In this document: positions 9,737 through 19,064 of the stretch, one piece after another
Position numbering within the stretch: position 1 is the first letter of the stretch
Layout: each line of letters begins with the position of its first letter
NCBI GenBank assembly: GCA_947379965.1
Contig: CANCPC010000004.1
Coordinates: 1-64,000 of the forward strand
Origin: Flavobacteriaceae bacterium
Lineage (GTDB): Bacteria; Bacteroidota; Bacteroidia; Flavobacteriales; Flavobacteriaceae
Reading direction: 5' to 3'
DNA length: 64,000 bases
The notes under the pieces: model-generated
Told to the model about the DNA's origin: nothing
The model's input: the letters and a program-made list of their open reading frames with translations, nothing else
Database searches by the model: none
Position numbers and translations under genes: made by a program

Positions 9737-10591
9737 ATGAAATCAAAATCGATAATTTTTGGAACTTTCCTCTCAATATTTATTTTTTCTAACACTCATG
9801 CACAATTTAATTTGGGAGATAAAGCTTTAGGTGCTATTCAAAAAGGAGTTTCAGGATTAACTTTTAGTGATGCTGATGCTGCTGCTTTGTCTAAATCGGC
9901 TGTTGATAAATTGGATGTCGATAGTAAGCCTGCTTCCTCAACAGATTCTTATTCGATACGATTGAATAAAATATTTGGCAAGCACAAAAATGAAAATGGA
10001 TTAGTTTTAAACTATAAAGTGTACTTAACAAAAGATATAAATGCCTTTGCAACTGCAGATGGAAGTGTTCGTGTTTTTTCCGGTTTAATGGATGTGATGG
10101 ATGACAATGAATTACTTGCTGTAATTGGCCATGAAATAGGTCATGTTGCCAATCATGACTCTCGTGATGCTATGAAAGCGGCTTATCGAAAAGAAGCTTT
10201 GATAGATCTTGCTGCTTCACAATCTAGCAAAGTGGCTGCAATAACCGATAGTCAATTGGGTAAATTAGGAAGTGCCATGATTGATAGTAAACATAGTAGA
10301 AAACAAGAATCGGAAGCAGATTCTTATTCATATGATTTTATGAAACGCAATGGATACAATGTCAATGCTGTTGAATCTGCTTTTTCTATTTTGGCAAAAA
10401 TGAGTGCAGGAACAAATGCTTCTTTTCTGGATAGAATGATGAGTTCTCATCCTGATTCACAAGAAAGAGCTGATAATGCTAAGAAAAGAGCTGAGTCAGA
10501 TGGTTTATATAAACCCTATGAAAAACAAATTCCAGAAGTAATTAATGTTAAAAAAGTAGTTACTAAGAAAGTAGTAAAGAAAAAGAAATAG
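9737..10591 (+). CDS. Secreted M48 family metalloprotease
   Basis: Signal peptide; VIGHEIGHVANHDSRD (HExxH), ESEADSYSYDFM. Confidence 0.92.
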   Translation: MKSKSIIFGTFLSIFIFSNTHAQFNLGDKALGAIQKGVSGLTFSDADAAALSKSAVDKLDVDSKPASSTDSYSIRLNKIFGKHKNENGLVLNYKVYLTKDINAFATADGSVRVFSGLMDVMDDNELLAVIGHEIGHVANHDSRDAMKAAYRKEALIDLAASQSSKVAAITDSQLGKLGSAMIDSKHSRKQESEADSYSYDFMKRNGYNVNAVESAFSILAKMSAGTNASFLDRMMSSHPDSQERADNAKKRAESDGLYKPYEKQIPEVINVKKVVTKKVVKKKK

Positions 10592-10647
10592 CTCAATTTT
10601 TTCTTTGAAGAAAGGACAAATTATGATGTTTTTTGTTTGGTCATTCA

Positions 10648-11391
10648 TTACAAATTTAGGTTTAATTGTAAAGCAAAACACGTTTTTTCTTCTTTAGTAA
10701 TACTAAAGATCATTGCATCTGAAGTTAAATTTTCATGAATAATAACTTTGTCTCTCAAAGATAGTTCCTTGAGAAAATTCATTTCAAAGCTTTCTATTTT
10801 TTGTTTTAATATTAGTTTTTCATCAACGAAATCAAGACACCATTCAAGATATTTTACATTATTAACGTGATTGACAATATCTAAATCCGAAAGCGCTACG
10901 CTTTTTTCAAAAACCATTTCGGTGTCATTATTGAGGTTTATTTTAGAAAAATTTTGGTGGGTTGCTTTGTTATCTGGAAATAATTCAAAATGCTCGAAAG
11001 GCAAAGCCAATGCTTCCGGACGTCGGATTTCAGTATTGAAAACAGCCCAAAAAGTTTCACAACCTACTATTTTCTTTCCATTAACATACATTTCCAGTGC
11101 ACGAACGGAACGCGAATTTTCTAATGTGTTAATCCAAGTTTTTACTGTTACTGTATCTTTCCATTTTGGTAATTCGGAAATTTCGACACGCATTCTACTC
11201 AAAACCCAAGCTTGATTGAATTCCTGCATATCCGAAAAACTAATTCCGCCAATTTCGGAATGTGCTGCCGCCGTTAATTGCAGAAAATTACACAAATCGG
11301 TATATTTTAAAAAACCGTTTGGCATGCATTGCGTGAAATTGATTTCCCAATCTTTGCTGAAAACAGAGGTAAAATTTGGTGCTATTGGCAT
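10648..11391 (-). CDS. Acyl-ACP thioesterase family protein
   Basis: Two hot-dog halves; WVLSRMRVEISELPKW, SDLDIVNHVNNVKYLEWCLD. Confidence 0.85.
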   Translation of the reverse strand: MPIAPNFTSVFSKDWEINFTQCMPNGFLKYTDLCNFLQLTAAAHSEIGGISFSDMQEFNQAWVLSRMRVEISELPKWKDTVTVKTWINTLENSRSVRALEMYVNGKKIVGCETFWAVFNTEIRRPEALALPFEHFELFPDNKATHQNFSKINLNNDTEMVFEKSVALSDLDIVNHVNNVKYLEWCLDFVDEKLILKQKIESFEMNFLKELSLRDKVIIHENLTSDAMIFSITKEEKTCFALQLNLNL

Positions 11392-11394
11392 AAA

Positions 11395-11443
11395 ATGAAT
11401 TATGAATTATGAATTATGAATTATGAATTATGAATTATGAATT
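11395..11443. repeat. Heptanucleotide tandem repeat (ATGAATT)x7
   Basis: Seven perfect ATGAATT units read directly; overlaps 3' end of miaA. Confidence 0.97.
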
Positions 11444-12335
11444 TTTCAATTATAAATCGAATGATTTCATTTCGATCGGTCAAATAATCAAACCATTTTG
11501 TGTTTTCATTTCTTTTGAACCAAGTGAGTTGTCTTTTGGCAAATCGTCGGGTGTTTTTCTTGATTTCTTCGATCGAAAATTCTAATGAAATTTCGCCTTC
11601 AAAATAGCTGAATAATTCTCGATAACCAACAGTTTGTAGTGCATTCAAATCTTTATGAGGAAATAAATCTTTGGCTTCTGCCATTAAACCTTCATTGATC
11701 ATGATGTCGACACGTTGGTTTATTCGGTCGTAAATTACGCTTCTTTCGGCTTCTAATCCGATGAGAATAGGAGTGAAGTTTCGTGTGTTTTTCTTTTGAT
11801 TTAGGAATGACGAATACGGTTTTCCACTTCCGATACAAACTTCTAAAGCGCGCATCATTCGTTGTGGATTTTCTTTTGCAACAACGGAGAAATAATCAGG
11901 ATCTCGTTTTTCTAATTCGGTTTGTAAATACGCTAAGCCTAATTTTTCGTAATTTAACGTTACTTCCTCCCGAACGGAAGCATCAATTTCGGGAAATTCA
12001 TCAAAACCTTTCAAAACGGCATCTACATACAAACCTGAACCGCCTACGAGAACAGCATAATCATTTGTTAAGAATAATTCGTATATTTTTATGATGGCTT
12101 CTTTCTCGAAATCACCAACGGTGTAATTCTCGAAAATAGATTTGTTTTGGATAAAATGATGTTGTGCTCCCGCTAATTCTTCGATTGTTGGAACAGCTGT
12201 TCCTATTTGCATTTCTTTGAAAAATTGGCGACTGTCGCAAGATATGATTTCGCAATTGAAATGTTTTGCCAATGTTATACTTAAGGAAGTTTTTCCTATG
12301 GCCGTTGGTCCAACAATTACAATTAAATATTTCAT
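11421..12335 (-). CDS. miaA: tRNA dimethylallyltransferase
   Basis: IVGPTAIGKTSLSI, EIISCDSRQFFKEMQIGTA, QTVGYRELF; start set at MKYLIVIVG. Confidence 0.95.
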   Translation of the reverse strand: MKYLIVIVGPTAIGKTSLSITLAKHFNCEIISCDSRQFFKEMQIGTAVPTIEELAGAQHHFIQNKSIFENYTVGDFEKEAIIKIYELFLTNDYAVLVGGSGLYVDAVLKGFDEFPEIDASVREEVTLNYEKLGLAYLQTELEKRDPDYFSVVAKENPQRMMRALEVCIGSGKPYSSFLNQKKNTRNFTPILIGLEAERSVIYDRINQRVDIMINEGLMAEAKDLFPHKDLNALQTVGYRELFSYFEGEISLEFSIEEIKKNTRRFAKRQLTWFKRNENTKWFDYLTDRNEIIRFIIEKFIIHNS

Positions 12336-12369
12336 AGTATGTCTAAAATCATTATTCTTCAATCGGATA

Positions 12370-13731
12370 TTAAAAATTCACTATTTTTAAATACTTATTT
12401 TTACGAAGATAGGCTTGAATGTTGGTTCTGGTATCTCGGTTGCTTTGCATTGGAATGATAATATTTCTTAAAATTTCTAACTTGTTTATTTGGTAATTTA
12501 GATCATAAAATGCATATCCTTTGTATACTCCATTTTCGATTAATATGGCGCTTCTTTCAGAAATCGTTCTACCCTTGTCTATAATAACCATTGTCTTGTT
12601 GTCGAATAAATTATTGTCTAAAAAAGATTGAACTCGATCATTATATTCTGATGGAGTTATTTTTTCAATACAAGCACCATCGCATTCCTCCTTATTATAT
12701 TGGAGACAATGAGATTTTGTTATAAATAAACCGTTTAGTTTTTGACATAATTTATATTCAGTACTAATCTGAATCAATGCCTCTTTTCCTTCTTGCATTG
12801 AAGTATATGCATAAACTTCTTTTTTTCTACCATCTGCTTTTTGCAATTTTAAATTGATATATCCCCTAGTATCTTTCTCGGCATATATTGCCCATGAAAA
12901 ATTACTTTTTGGAGACATTCTATTGTAAATTGGTCTATTGATTTTTATTTCCTCGGACTCTTTCAATAGAGCAATTAATTCACTTCCTGTTTCTTCGAAA
13001 GTAACAGTAAAAACTTCGTTTTGGATTTTCTTAGCGCTTTTTGTAATTCCTGTAAAATGTTGATTGACTCGTTTTCGGATGTTTTTACTTTTTCCAATAA
13101 AAAGTAAACTTCCGTCTTCTCGATGAATGTAATAAATTCCCGTTTTAGAAGGTAAACTTTCAATAATATCCATCAATTTTGGAGAAATACCTTTTTGAAC
13201 TTCAAACTTGATAAGTTCTTTTACAATTTCTTTATTCAAATCTTTGTTTAATAACAGTTTGAATAATTTTACAGTTGCCAATGCATCTCCACTAGCACGG
13301 TGTCTATCGGCAATTGGAATTCCAAGTGCCCGAACTAATTTCCCTAAGCTGTGTGAAGTTTGTTCGGGTAATAATTTCTTTGATAATTCGACTGTACAAA
13401 GTGTTTTTATATTGAAATTATATCCTAATCGACGAAATTCTGTACGTAAAATTCTGTAATCGAAATCGGCATTATGTGCTACAAGCACACAATCATTGGT
13501 CATTTCTATAATCCGTTTCGCCACTTCAAAAAACTTTGGAGCAGAACGTAACATGGCGTTATTTATACCTGTAAGTTTGACCACAAAGGGCTGAATAGGG
13601 ATTTCAGGATTTACTAAACTTATAAATTGATCCACTATTTCGTGACCGTCAAATTTATAAATAGCAATTTCAGTTATTCCTTCTTCGTTGAATTGTCCTC
13701 CAGTTGTTTCTATGTCTAGTATTGCGTACAA
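12370..13731 (-). CDS. DnaQ-like DEDDh 3'-5' exonuclease fused to a UvrC/Cho-type GIY-YIG domain
   Basis: AILDIETTGG, VAHNADFDYRIL, HRASGDA exonuclease motifs; GIYYIHREDGSLLFIGKSKNIRKRVNQHF GIY-YIG motif. Confidence 0.88.
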   Translation of the reverse strand: MYAILDIETTGGQFNEEGITEIAIYKFDGHEIVDQFISLVNPEIPIQPFVVKLTGINNAMLRSAPKFFEVAKRIIEMTNDCVLVAHNADFDYRILRTEFRRLGYNFNIKTLCTVELSKKLLPEQTSHSLGKLVRALGIPIADRHRASGDALATVKLFKLLLNKDLNKEIVKELIKFEVQKGISPKLMDIIESLPSKTGIYYIHREDGSLLFIGKSKNIRKRVNQHFTGITKSAKKIQNEVFTVTFEETGSELIALLKESEEIKINRPIYNRMSPKSNFSWAIYAEKDTRGYINLKLQKADGRKKEVYAYTSMQEGKEALIQISTEYKLCQKLNGLFITKSHCLQYNKEECDGACIEKITPSEYNDRVQSFLDNNLFDNKTMVIIDKGRTISERSAILIENGVYKGYAFYDLNYQINKLEILRNIIIPMQSNRDTRTNIQAYLRKNKYLKIVNF

Positions 13732-13811
13732 TTTTTGTGTTTAAAGTTTAAGCTTCAAAGTTTCTAAACTTCAAAATCCAATATTCCAAGTTCATTATTC
13801 AAACTTTTATA

Positions 13812-14468
13812 TTATCTTCCTCCAAAGATACTACTTCCTATTCGAATCATCGTACTTCCGCAATCAATTGCGAGTTGATAATCTCCAGACATTCCCATCG
13901 ACAACGTAGAGACGCACTGCGGTTTATCTTTACTACGCAATTTGTCAAAAATCGATTTCAAATGGGTAAATTCTTTCTTTATTTGTTCTTGATTTTCGGT
14001 AAAAGTTGCCATTCCCATTAATCCAACAATCTGAATATTATTCATTTCCTTAAATACAGACGAAGCAATAATCTCGTTCAGTTCTTTTTCGTCCAAACCA
14101 AATTTGGTTTCCTCTTTGGCAATATGTATTTGAAGCAAACAATCGATGGTTCTATTGTTTTTTTTGGCTTGTTTGTTGATTTCTGCCAATAATTTTAAAC
14201 TATCAACACCATGAATTAAGCTGACAAATTCCGCCATGAATTTGACCTTATTAGTCTGTACATGACCAATCATGTGCCATTGAATGTCTTTTGGCATCGC
14301 TTCCCATTTCTCGGCCATTTCTTGAATTTTGTTTTCACCAAAAATGCGTTGACCCGTATCGTAGGCTTCCATCAAATCAGAAATAGGTTTGGTTTTAGAA
14401 ACTGCAACAAGAGTTACGCTTTCGGGTAAACTAGATTTTATTTTGAGGAGGTTTGTAGCTATTGACAT
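13812..14468 (-). CDS. yggS: YggS/PROSC family PLP-binding protein
   Basis: LVAVSKTKP, FGENKIQEM, WHMIGHVQTNKVK, LSMGMSGDYQLAIDCGSTMIRIGSSIFG. Confidence 0.95.
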   Translation of the reverse strand: MSIATNLLKIKSSLPESVTLVAVSKTKPISDLMEAYDTGQRIFGENKIQEMAEKWEAMPKDIQWHMIGHVQTNKVKFMAEFVSLIHGVDSLKLLAEINKQAKKNNRTIDCLLQIHIAKEETKFGLDEKELNEIIASSVFKEMNNIQIVGLMGMATFTENQEQIKKEFTHLKSIFDKLRSKDKPQCVSTLSMGMSGDYQLAIDCGSTMIRIGSSIFGGR

Positions 14469-14469
14469 A

Positions 14470-15357
14470 TTATATAAACTGTTTCGAGATTTTTTCTGCT
14501 TTTTTACTTTCGCTATAATCATAAAATCCTTCTCCAGATTTTATACCTAATTTTCCAGATCGAACCATTTTGACTAATAACGGACAAGGCGCATATTTTA
14601 GATTTTTTAAACCATCACACATGACATTCAAGATTGTCATACATACATCAAGTCCAATTAAATCAGCCAATTGTAAAGGCCCCATTGGGTATTCTATTCC
14701 CAATTTCATCAAAGTGTCAATTTCATAAACACCAATAACTTCATTGTTTAAGATTTCGATGGCTTCGTTTATCATTGGCATCAAAATTCTATTGGCAACA
14801 AAACCAGGATAATCATTAACTTCAACGGGAGATTTACCTAGTTTTTCGGATAAATCCATCATGATTTTCGTCACTTCATCGCTCGTATTGTAACCCCGAA
14901 CGATTTCGACCAATTTCATAATGGGTACAGGATTCATAAAGTGCATTCCAATAACACGCTCTGGATGGGCCACAACAGCACCGATTTGTTTAATAGAAAT
15001 AGAAGAAGTATTGGTTGCTAAAATGGTGTTATGCGAACAAGCTTCGTTCAATTGCTTGAAAATAGTAAGTTTTAATTCTACGTTTTCGCTGGCAGCTTCT
15101 ACAACCAAATCAACGCCTACAACACCATCTTTGATATCAGTATACGTGATGATATTATTTATGGTTTTGAATTTGTCTTCCTCGGTAATGGTTCCTTTGG
15201 CAACCATTCGATCTAAATTTGCAAAAATAGTTTCCATTCCTTTATCCAAAGATTTTTCGGAAACATCGATTAGTTTTACGGTGAAGCCACTTTGTGCAAA
15301 AGTATGCGCAATCCCGTTGCCAATTGTTCCTGCTCCGATAACGGCAATTATTTTCAT
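14470..15357 (-). CDS. hbd: 3-hydroxybutyryl-CoA dehydrogenase
   Basis: VIGAGTIGNGIAHTFAQSG, MHFMNPVPIMKLVEIVRG, GFVANRILMPMINEA. Confidence 0.93.
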   Translation of the reverse strand: MKIIAVIGAGTIGNGIAHTFAQSGFTVKLIDVSEKSLDKGMETIFANLDRMVAKGTITEEDKFKTINNIITYTDIKDGVVGVDLVVEAASENVELKLTIFKQLNEACSHNTILATNTSSISIKQIGAVVAHPERVIGMHFMNPVPIMKLVEIVRGYNTSDEVTKIMMDLSEKLGKSPVEVNDYPGFVANRILMPMINEAIEILNNEVIGVYEIDTLMKLGIEYPMGPLQLADLIGLDVCMTILNVMCDGLKNLKYAPCPLLVKMVRSGKLGIKSGEGFYDYSESKKAEKISKQFI

Positions 15358-15413
15358 AATTTTTTATTAAAAAATTAAAAAATTTAATGATTTAAGATTG
15401 TCTTTATTTGAAT

Positions 15414-16379
15414 TTACTTCTTAAAACAATCAATAATTTGGTAGGCCACACGCAATGCTTCTGTAGCTTGTTCCAATGTCACGACAGGAGTCGTGTCATT
15501 ATTGATAGCATCCGCAAAGGATTCCAACTCGTCAAGAATTGCGTTGTTTTGCTCTACATCAGGATTCGAAAAGTAGATTTGTTTTTTTACTCCTTCAGCA
15601 TTTTGAAGAATAATATCAAAATCTCCAGGAATTTCTGGAGCTTCTTTCATTTTTACAACCTCACATTTTTTCTCCAAAAAGTCTACTGAAATGTAGGCGT
15701 CTTTTTGGAAAAAACGAGATTTACGCATGTTTTTAAGTGAAATTCGGCTGGCGGTTAAATTGGCAACGCATCCGTTTTCGAATTCAATTCGAGCATTTGC
15801 AATATCTGGAGTTTCACTAATTACAGAAACTCCACTGGCATTAATCGATTTTACTTTCGAATTAACGACACTCAAAATAGCATCGATATCATGAATCATT
15901 AAATCCAAAACAACGGGAACATCGGTACCGCGAGGATTGAATTCCGCCAAGCGATGGGTTTCAATAAACATCGGATTTTCAATCATATCCTTAGTCGCTT
16001 TGAACGCAGGATTAAACCTTTCGACATGGCCCACTTGACCTTTTACGTTAAATTCTTTGGCTAAAGCAATGATTTCTTCGGCTTCTGCAACCGTATTTGA
16101 AATAGGTTTTTCTATAAAAACATGTTTACCAGATTTAACAGAAACCTTGGCACATTTATAATGCGAAAGTGTTGGTGTTACAATATCAATAACATCGACG
16201 GCATGAATTAAAGTGGCGATTGTCGAGAATTGTTTATAGCCAAATTCTTTGGCGACTTTCTCTCCATTTTCTTGGTTTTCATCATAAAAACCAACCAATT
16301 CGTATTTTTCGGATTGTTGTAATAATCTTAAATGTATTTTTCCAAGATGACCTGCACCTAAAACGCCTACTTTCAACAT
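15414..16379 (-). CDS. Gfo/Idh/MocA family oxidoreductase
   Basis: VGVLGAGHLGKIHLR, KHVFIEKPIS, GHVERFNPA; start set at MLKVGVLGAG. Confidence 0.92.
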   Translation of the reverse strand: MLKVGVLGAGHLGKIHLRLLQQSEKYELVGFYDENQENGEKVAKEFGYKQFSTIATLIHAVDVIDIVTPTLSHYKCAKVSVKSGKHVFIEKPISNTVAEAEEIIALAKEFNVKGQVGHVERFNPAFKATKDMIENPMFIETHRLAEFNPRGTDVPVVLDLMIHDIDAILSVVNSKVKSINASGVSVISETPDIANARIEFENGCVANLTASRISLKNMRKSRFFQKDAYISVDFLEKKCEVVKMKEAPEIPGDFDIILQNAEGVKKQIYFSNPDVEQNNAILDELESFADAINNDTTPVVTLEQATEALRVAYQIIDCFKK

Positions 16380-16522
16380 AAATATGATTTTTAACAAAAA
16401 TAGCAATTAAATAACAATTGATAATTCATATTTGATAATTTTTTAAGGACTTAAAATTTCAAATTCTACATTTTAATTAGCAATTACTTTCTTATTTTTA
16501 CCAAAATAAAAAATATTAAATT

Positions 16523-17164
16523 TTGAAAGACACTGCCAAGCATCAGGGACTTCGTAATCAATTAGTAGCGCTTTTACAAGAAAAGGGAATTGTTGATAAG
16601 AAAGTTTTGGAGGCAATAAAAATAATTCCGAGACACCTTTTTTTAAATTCTAGCTTTGAAGATTATGCTTATCAAGATAAGGCTTTTCCTATAGGTGCTG
16701 GACAAACTATCTCACAACCTTATACGGTTGCTTTTCAAAGTCAATTATTAGAAGTAAAAAAAGATCATAAAATACTTGAAATAGGTACTGGTTCAGGCTA
16801 TCAAACCGCAGTTTTGTATTTGATGGGAGCCAAAGTGTATAGTATAGAAAGACAAAAAGAATTATTTAAACAAACATCAGATTTATTGCCAAAATTAGGT
16901 GTTAGACCTAAACATCTTTCTTTTGGTGACGGTTACAAGGGTTTGCCAAATCATGCTCCTTTTGATGCTATAATTGTAACTGCTGGTGCGCCAATAATTC
17001 CACAAGCCTTGATGGCTCAGCTAAAAATAGGAGGAAGGATTGTTATTCCGCTTGGCGAGGAAAAACAAATCATGACTTTGTTAATAAGGAAGAATGAAAC
17101 CCAATTCGAAAAACATGAGTTTGGTGATTTTAAATTTGTGCCTTTATTAGAAAATAAGAATTAA
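16523..17164 (+). CDS. pcm: Protein-L-isoaspartate O-methyltransferase (TTG start)
   Basis: IPRHLFL, DKAFPIGAGQTISQPYTVA, LEIGTGSGYQTAVL; TTG codon at 16523, in-frame TAA at 16517. Confidence 0.95.
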   Translation: MKDTAKHQGLRNQLVALLQEKGIVDKKVLEAIKIIPRHLFLNSSFEDYAYQDKAFPIGAGQTISQPYTVAFQSQLLEVKKDHKILEIGTGSGYQTAVLYLMGAKVYSIERQKELFKQTSDLLPKLGVRPKHLSFGDGYKGLPNHAPFDAIIVTAGAPIIPQALMAQLKIGGRIVIPLGEEKQIMTLLIRKNETQFEKHEFGDFKFVPLLENKN

Positions 17165-17169
17165 ATCAA

Positions 17170-17190
17170 TATCCCGCAGTGCGGGATTTT
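17170..17190 (+). terminator. Intrinsic terminator after pcm
   Basis: ATCCCGC-AGT-GCGGGATTTTTT. Confidence 0.8.
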
Positions 17191-18252
17191 TTATTGACCA
17201 ATGACAGCAAGATAACGTTCTAAACTTTCTCTCTCAATTTGAGCTATATAAAGTAAAAATTCCTCTTTATTGTTTTTTGTTTGTGCTGTTTCAAGCGAAT
17301 TGTAATACTTCATTCTATTTTCATAATCTCCTTTTATATTAGCAATTACATAGCCATTTTGCAAAAGGATTAGATTCATAATCAATCGAGAAGTTCTTCC
17401 GTTTCCATCAATAAATGGATGAATAGTAACAATTCGCTCGTGTATTTCTGCTGCCAAAACTATAGGATGCAAGTTGTTTTTATTGGTCTCATACCAAATA
17501 AAAAAATCTTCCATTTCTTTTGAAACCAAAAAAGGTTGCGGAGGCATATGTGTACTACCTTTAATCATTACTTGCACCCGACGGTATCTACCAGCATCCT
17601 CGGGGTTGATACCCCGAAGAATCAAGTTATGAATGGATAAAACTTCTCGCTCATTTAAGACTACTTTTTTCTCCATCAAATGTTTGATATAGGTAATGGC
17701 TTCCTGATGATTAATTGCCTCAAGATGTTCACGCATACTTTTTCCAGAAATAGTTAAGCCCTCATTAATTACCAAATCAGTTTCACGAAGTGTAAGAGTA
17801 TTACCCTCGATGCGGTTACTTTCAAAAGTATATTCCAGTTCTAATGCTTGTGTGATTCTGTAGCTATCAAATTGTCGAAATTTATCGAGTTTAGATTTTA
17901 ATATATCTATTTCATCGAGAATCAATAATAGGTTTTTAGAAATTGTTTTTTTTGTAATAACATAATTATTTTGAATTTCTTCACGAACCATGTTCATAGC
18001 TTTTAGGGCAAATTCGTCATGACCTATTTCATATAGAATTTTTTCTTTGAGCCAAGCAACCATAAGTGTTTCAAAGTCTATTTCAAGTAAAGAAGCTAAC
18101 CTAATAATTTGGTCTTTTGTTGGTTTTCTGGATCCATTTTCGAATTTACTTATCAAAGCTTGATCGATTCCTAATAATTGAGCCACTTCTCTAGTTTTTA
18201 GTCCTTTTTGATCTCTTGCATTTTTGAGTAGTGTTTTCATTTCATATGTCAT
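17191..18252 (-). CDS. Fic family protein with N-terminal Xre-type HTH
   Basis: HTH KTREVAQLLGIDQALISKFENGSRKP; Fic motif HPFIDGNGRTSR; inhibitory-type motif SNRIEGN. Confidence 0.93.
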   Translation of the reverse strand: MTYEMKTLLKNARDQKGLKTREVAQLLGIDQALISKFENGSRKPTKDQIIRLASLLEIDFETLMVAWLKEKILYEIGHDEFALKAMNMVREEIQNNYVITKKTISKNLLLILDEIDILKSKLDKFRQFDSYRITQALELEYTFESNRIEGNTLTLRETDLVINEGLTISGKSMREHLEAINHQEAITYIKHLMEKKVVLNEREVLSIHNLILRGINPEDAGRYRRVQVMIKGSTHMPPQPFLVSKEMEDFFIWYETNKNNLHPIVLAAEIHERIVTIHPFIDGNGRTSRLIMNLILLQNGYVIANIKGDYENRMKYYNSLETAQTKNNKEEFLLYIAQIERESLERYLAVIGQ

Positions 18253-18308
18253 ATTGTCTTGACAAATTTAGTCATAAATTATTGAATAAAAAAATATCAA
18301 CTGTTTTT

Positions 18309-18761
18309 TTAAAATGCTTTTTTTATTCGATCTAGATCTCGTTTGGTATCTTGTTCTTTCAAAGATTCGCGTTTATCGTATGTTTTTTTTCCTTTACAAA
18401 GTCCAATTTCGAGTTTTGCTAAACCTTTTTCATTAGTAAATAATTTTAGAGGAACAATGGTAAGACCTTTAGCTTGAACACTTCTAGATAGGCCTTTAAG
18501 TTCGCGTTTGTTCAGCAGAAGTTTTCTCTCGCTTCTGGATTTATGATTAAATTGATTACCAAAAGAATATTCTTCAATATAAGTATTGATAGCAAAGAGT
18601 TCGGTACCACTAAATTCGCAAAAGCTTTCGGTAATATTTGCTTTACCTAAACGGATTGATTTAATTTCGGTTCCAGCTAAGACAATGCCTGCAGTGAATT
18701 TTTCGATTATTTCATAATCGAAACGAGCCCTTTTGTTAAGTATGTTTATTGTTTTTAGCAT
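18309..18761 (-). CDS. smpB: SsrA-binding protein
   Basis: FDYEIIEKFTAGIVLAGTEIKSIR, GKKTYDKRESLKEQDTKRDLDR. Confidence 0.96.
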   Translation of the reverse strand: MLKTINILNKRARFDYEIIEKFTAGIVLAGTEIKSIRLGKANITESFCEFSGTELFAINTYIEEYSFGNQFNHKSRSERKLLLNKRELKGLSRSVQAKGLTIVPLKLFTNEKGLAKLEIGLCKGKKTYDKRESLKEQDTKRDLDRIKKAF

Positions 18762-18768
18762 AGGATTG

Positions 18769-18776
18769 CAAATGTA
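18769..18776 (-). promoter_or_regulatory. -7 element upstream of smpB
   Basis: Minus strand TACATTTG, 7 nt before ATG. Confidence 0.5.
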
Positions 18777-18818
18777 GCAACAAAACGATGAAATGGCAAT
18801 AGTTATTTAAAATTGGTT

Positions 18819-18826
18819 TAAATTTG
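18819..18826 (+). promoter_or_regulatory. -7 element of 18831 gene (near-leaderless)
   Basis: TAAATTTG with 4 nt before the ATG. Confidence 0.55.
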
Positions 18827-18830
18827 CACA

Positions 18831-19055
18831 ATGGAAAACTCATTATCAAAGGACCCTCTTCACGGAATTACACTTCAAAACATAGTCGAAAAACTTGTCG
18901 ATCATTATGGTTTTTATACTCTTGGTGAATTAATAAAAATTAAATGTTTTACGGACAAACCCAGTATTAAATCGAGTTTGACTTTTTTAAGAAAAACAGA
19001 TTGGGCAAGAAAAAAAGTGGAAGACTTATATATAAATACTTTAAAAAGGGTATAA
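18831..19055 (+). CDS. VF530/DUF2132 family small DNA-binding protein
   Basis: DPLHGITLQNIVEKLVDHYGFYTLGELI...FLRKTDWARKKVEDLYI. Confidence 0.85.
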   Translation: MENSLSKDPLHGITLQNIVEKLVDHYGFYTLGELIKIKCFTDKPSIKSSLTFLRKTDWARKKVEDLYINTLKRV

Positions 19056-19064
19056 CGTAATGCT

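Noticed and set aside
11395-11443. CRISPR-like array
   Set aside because: Pure 7-bp tandem repeat without spacers.
14921-15370. 149-aa plus-strand ORF
   Set aside because: Antisense to hbd coding sequence.
17191-18252. Fic plus antitoxin phage-defence module
   Set aside because: No adjacent antitoxin or defence genes; flanked by pcm and smpB.
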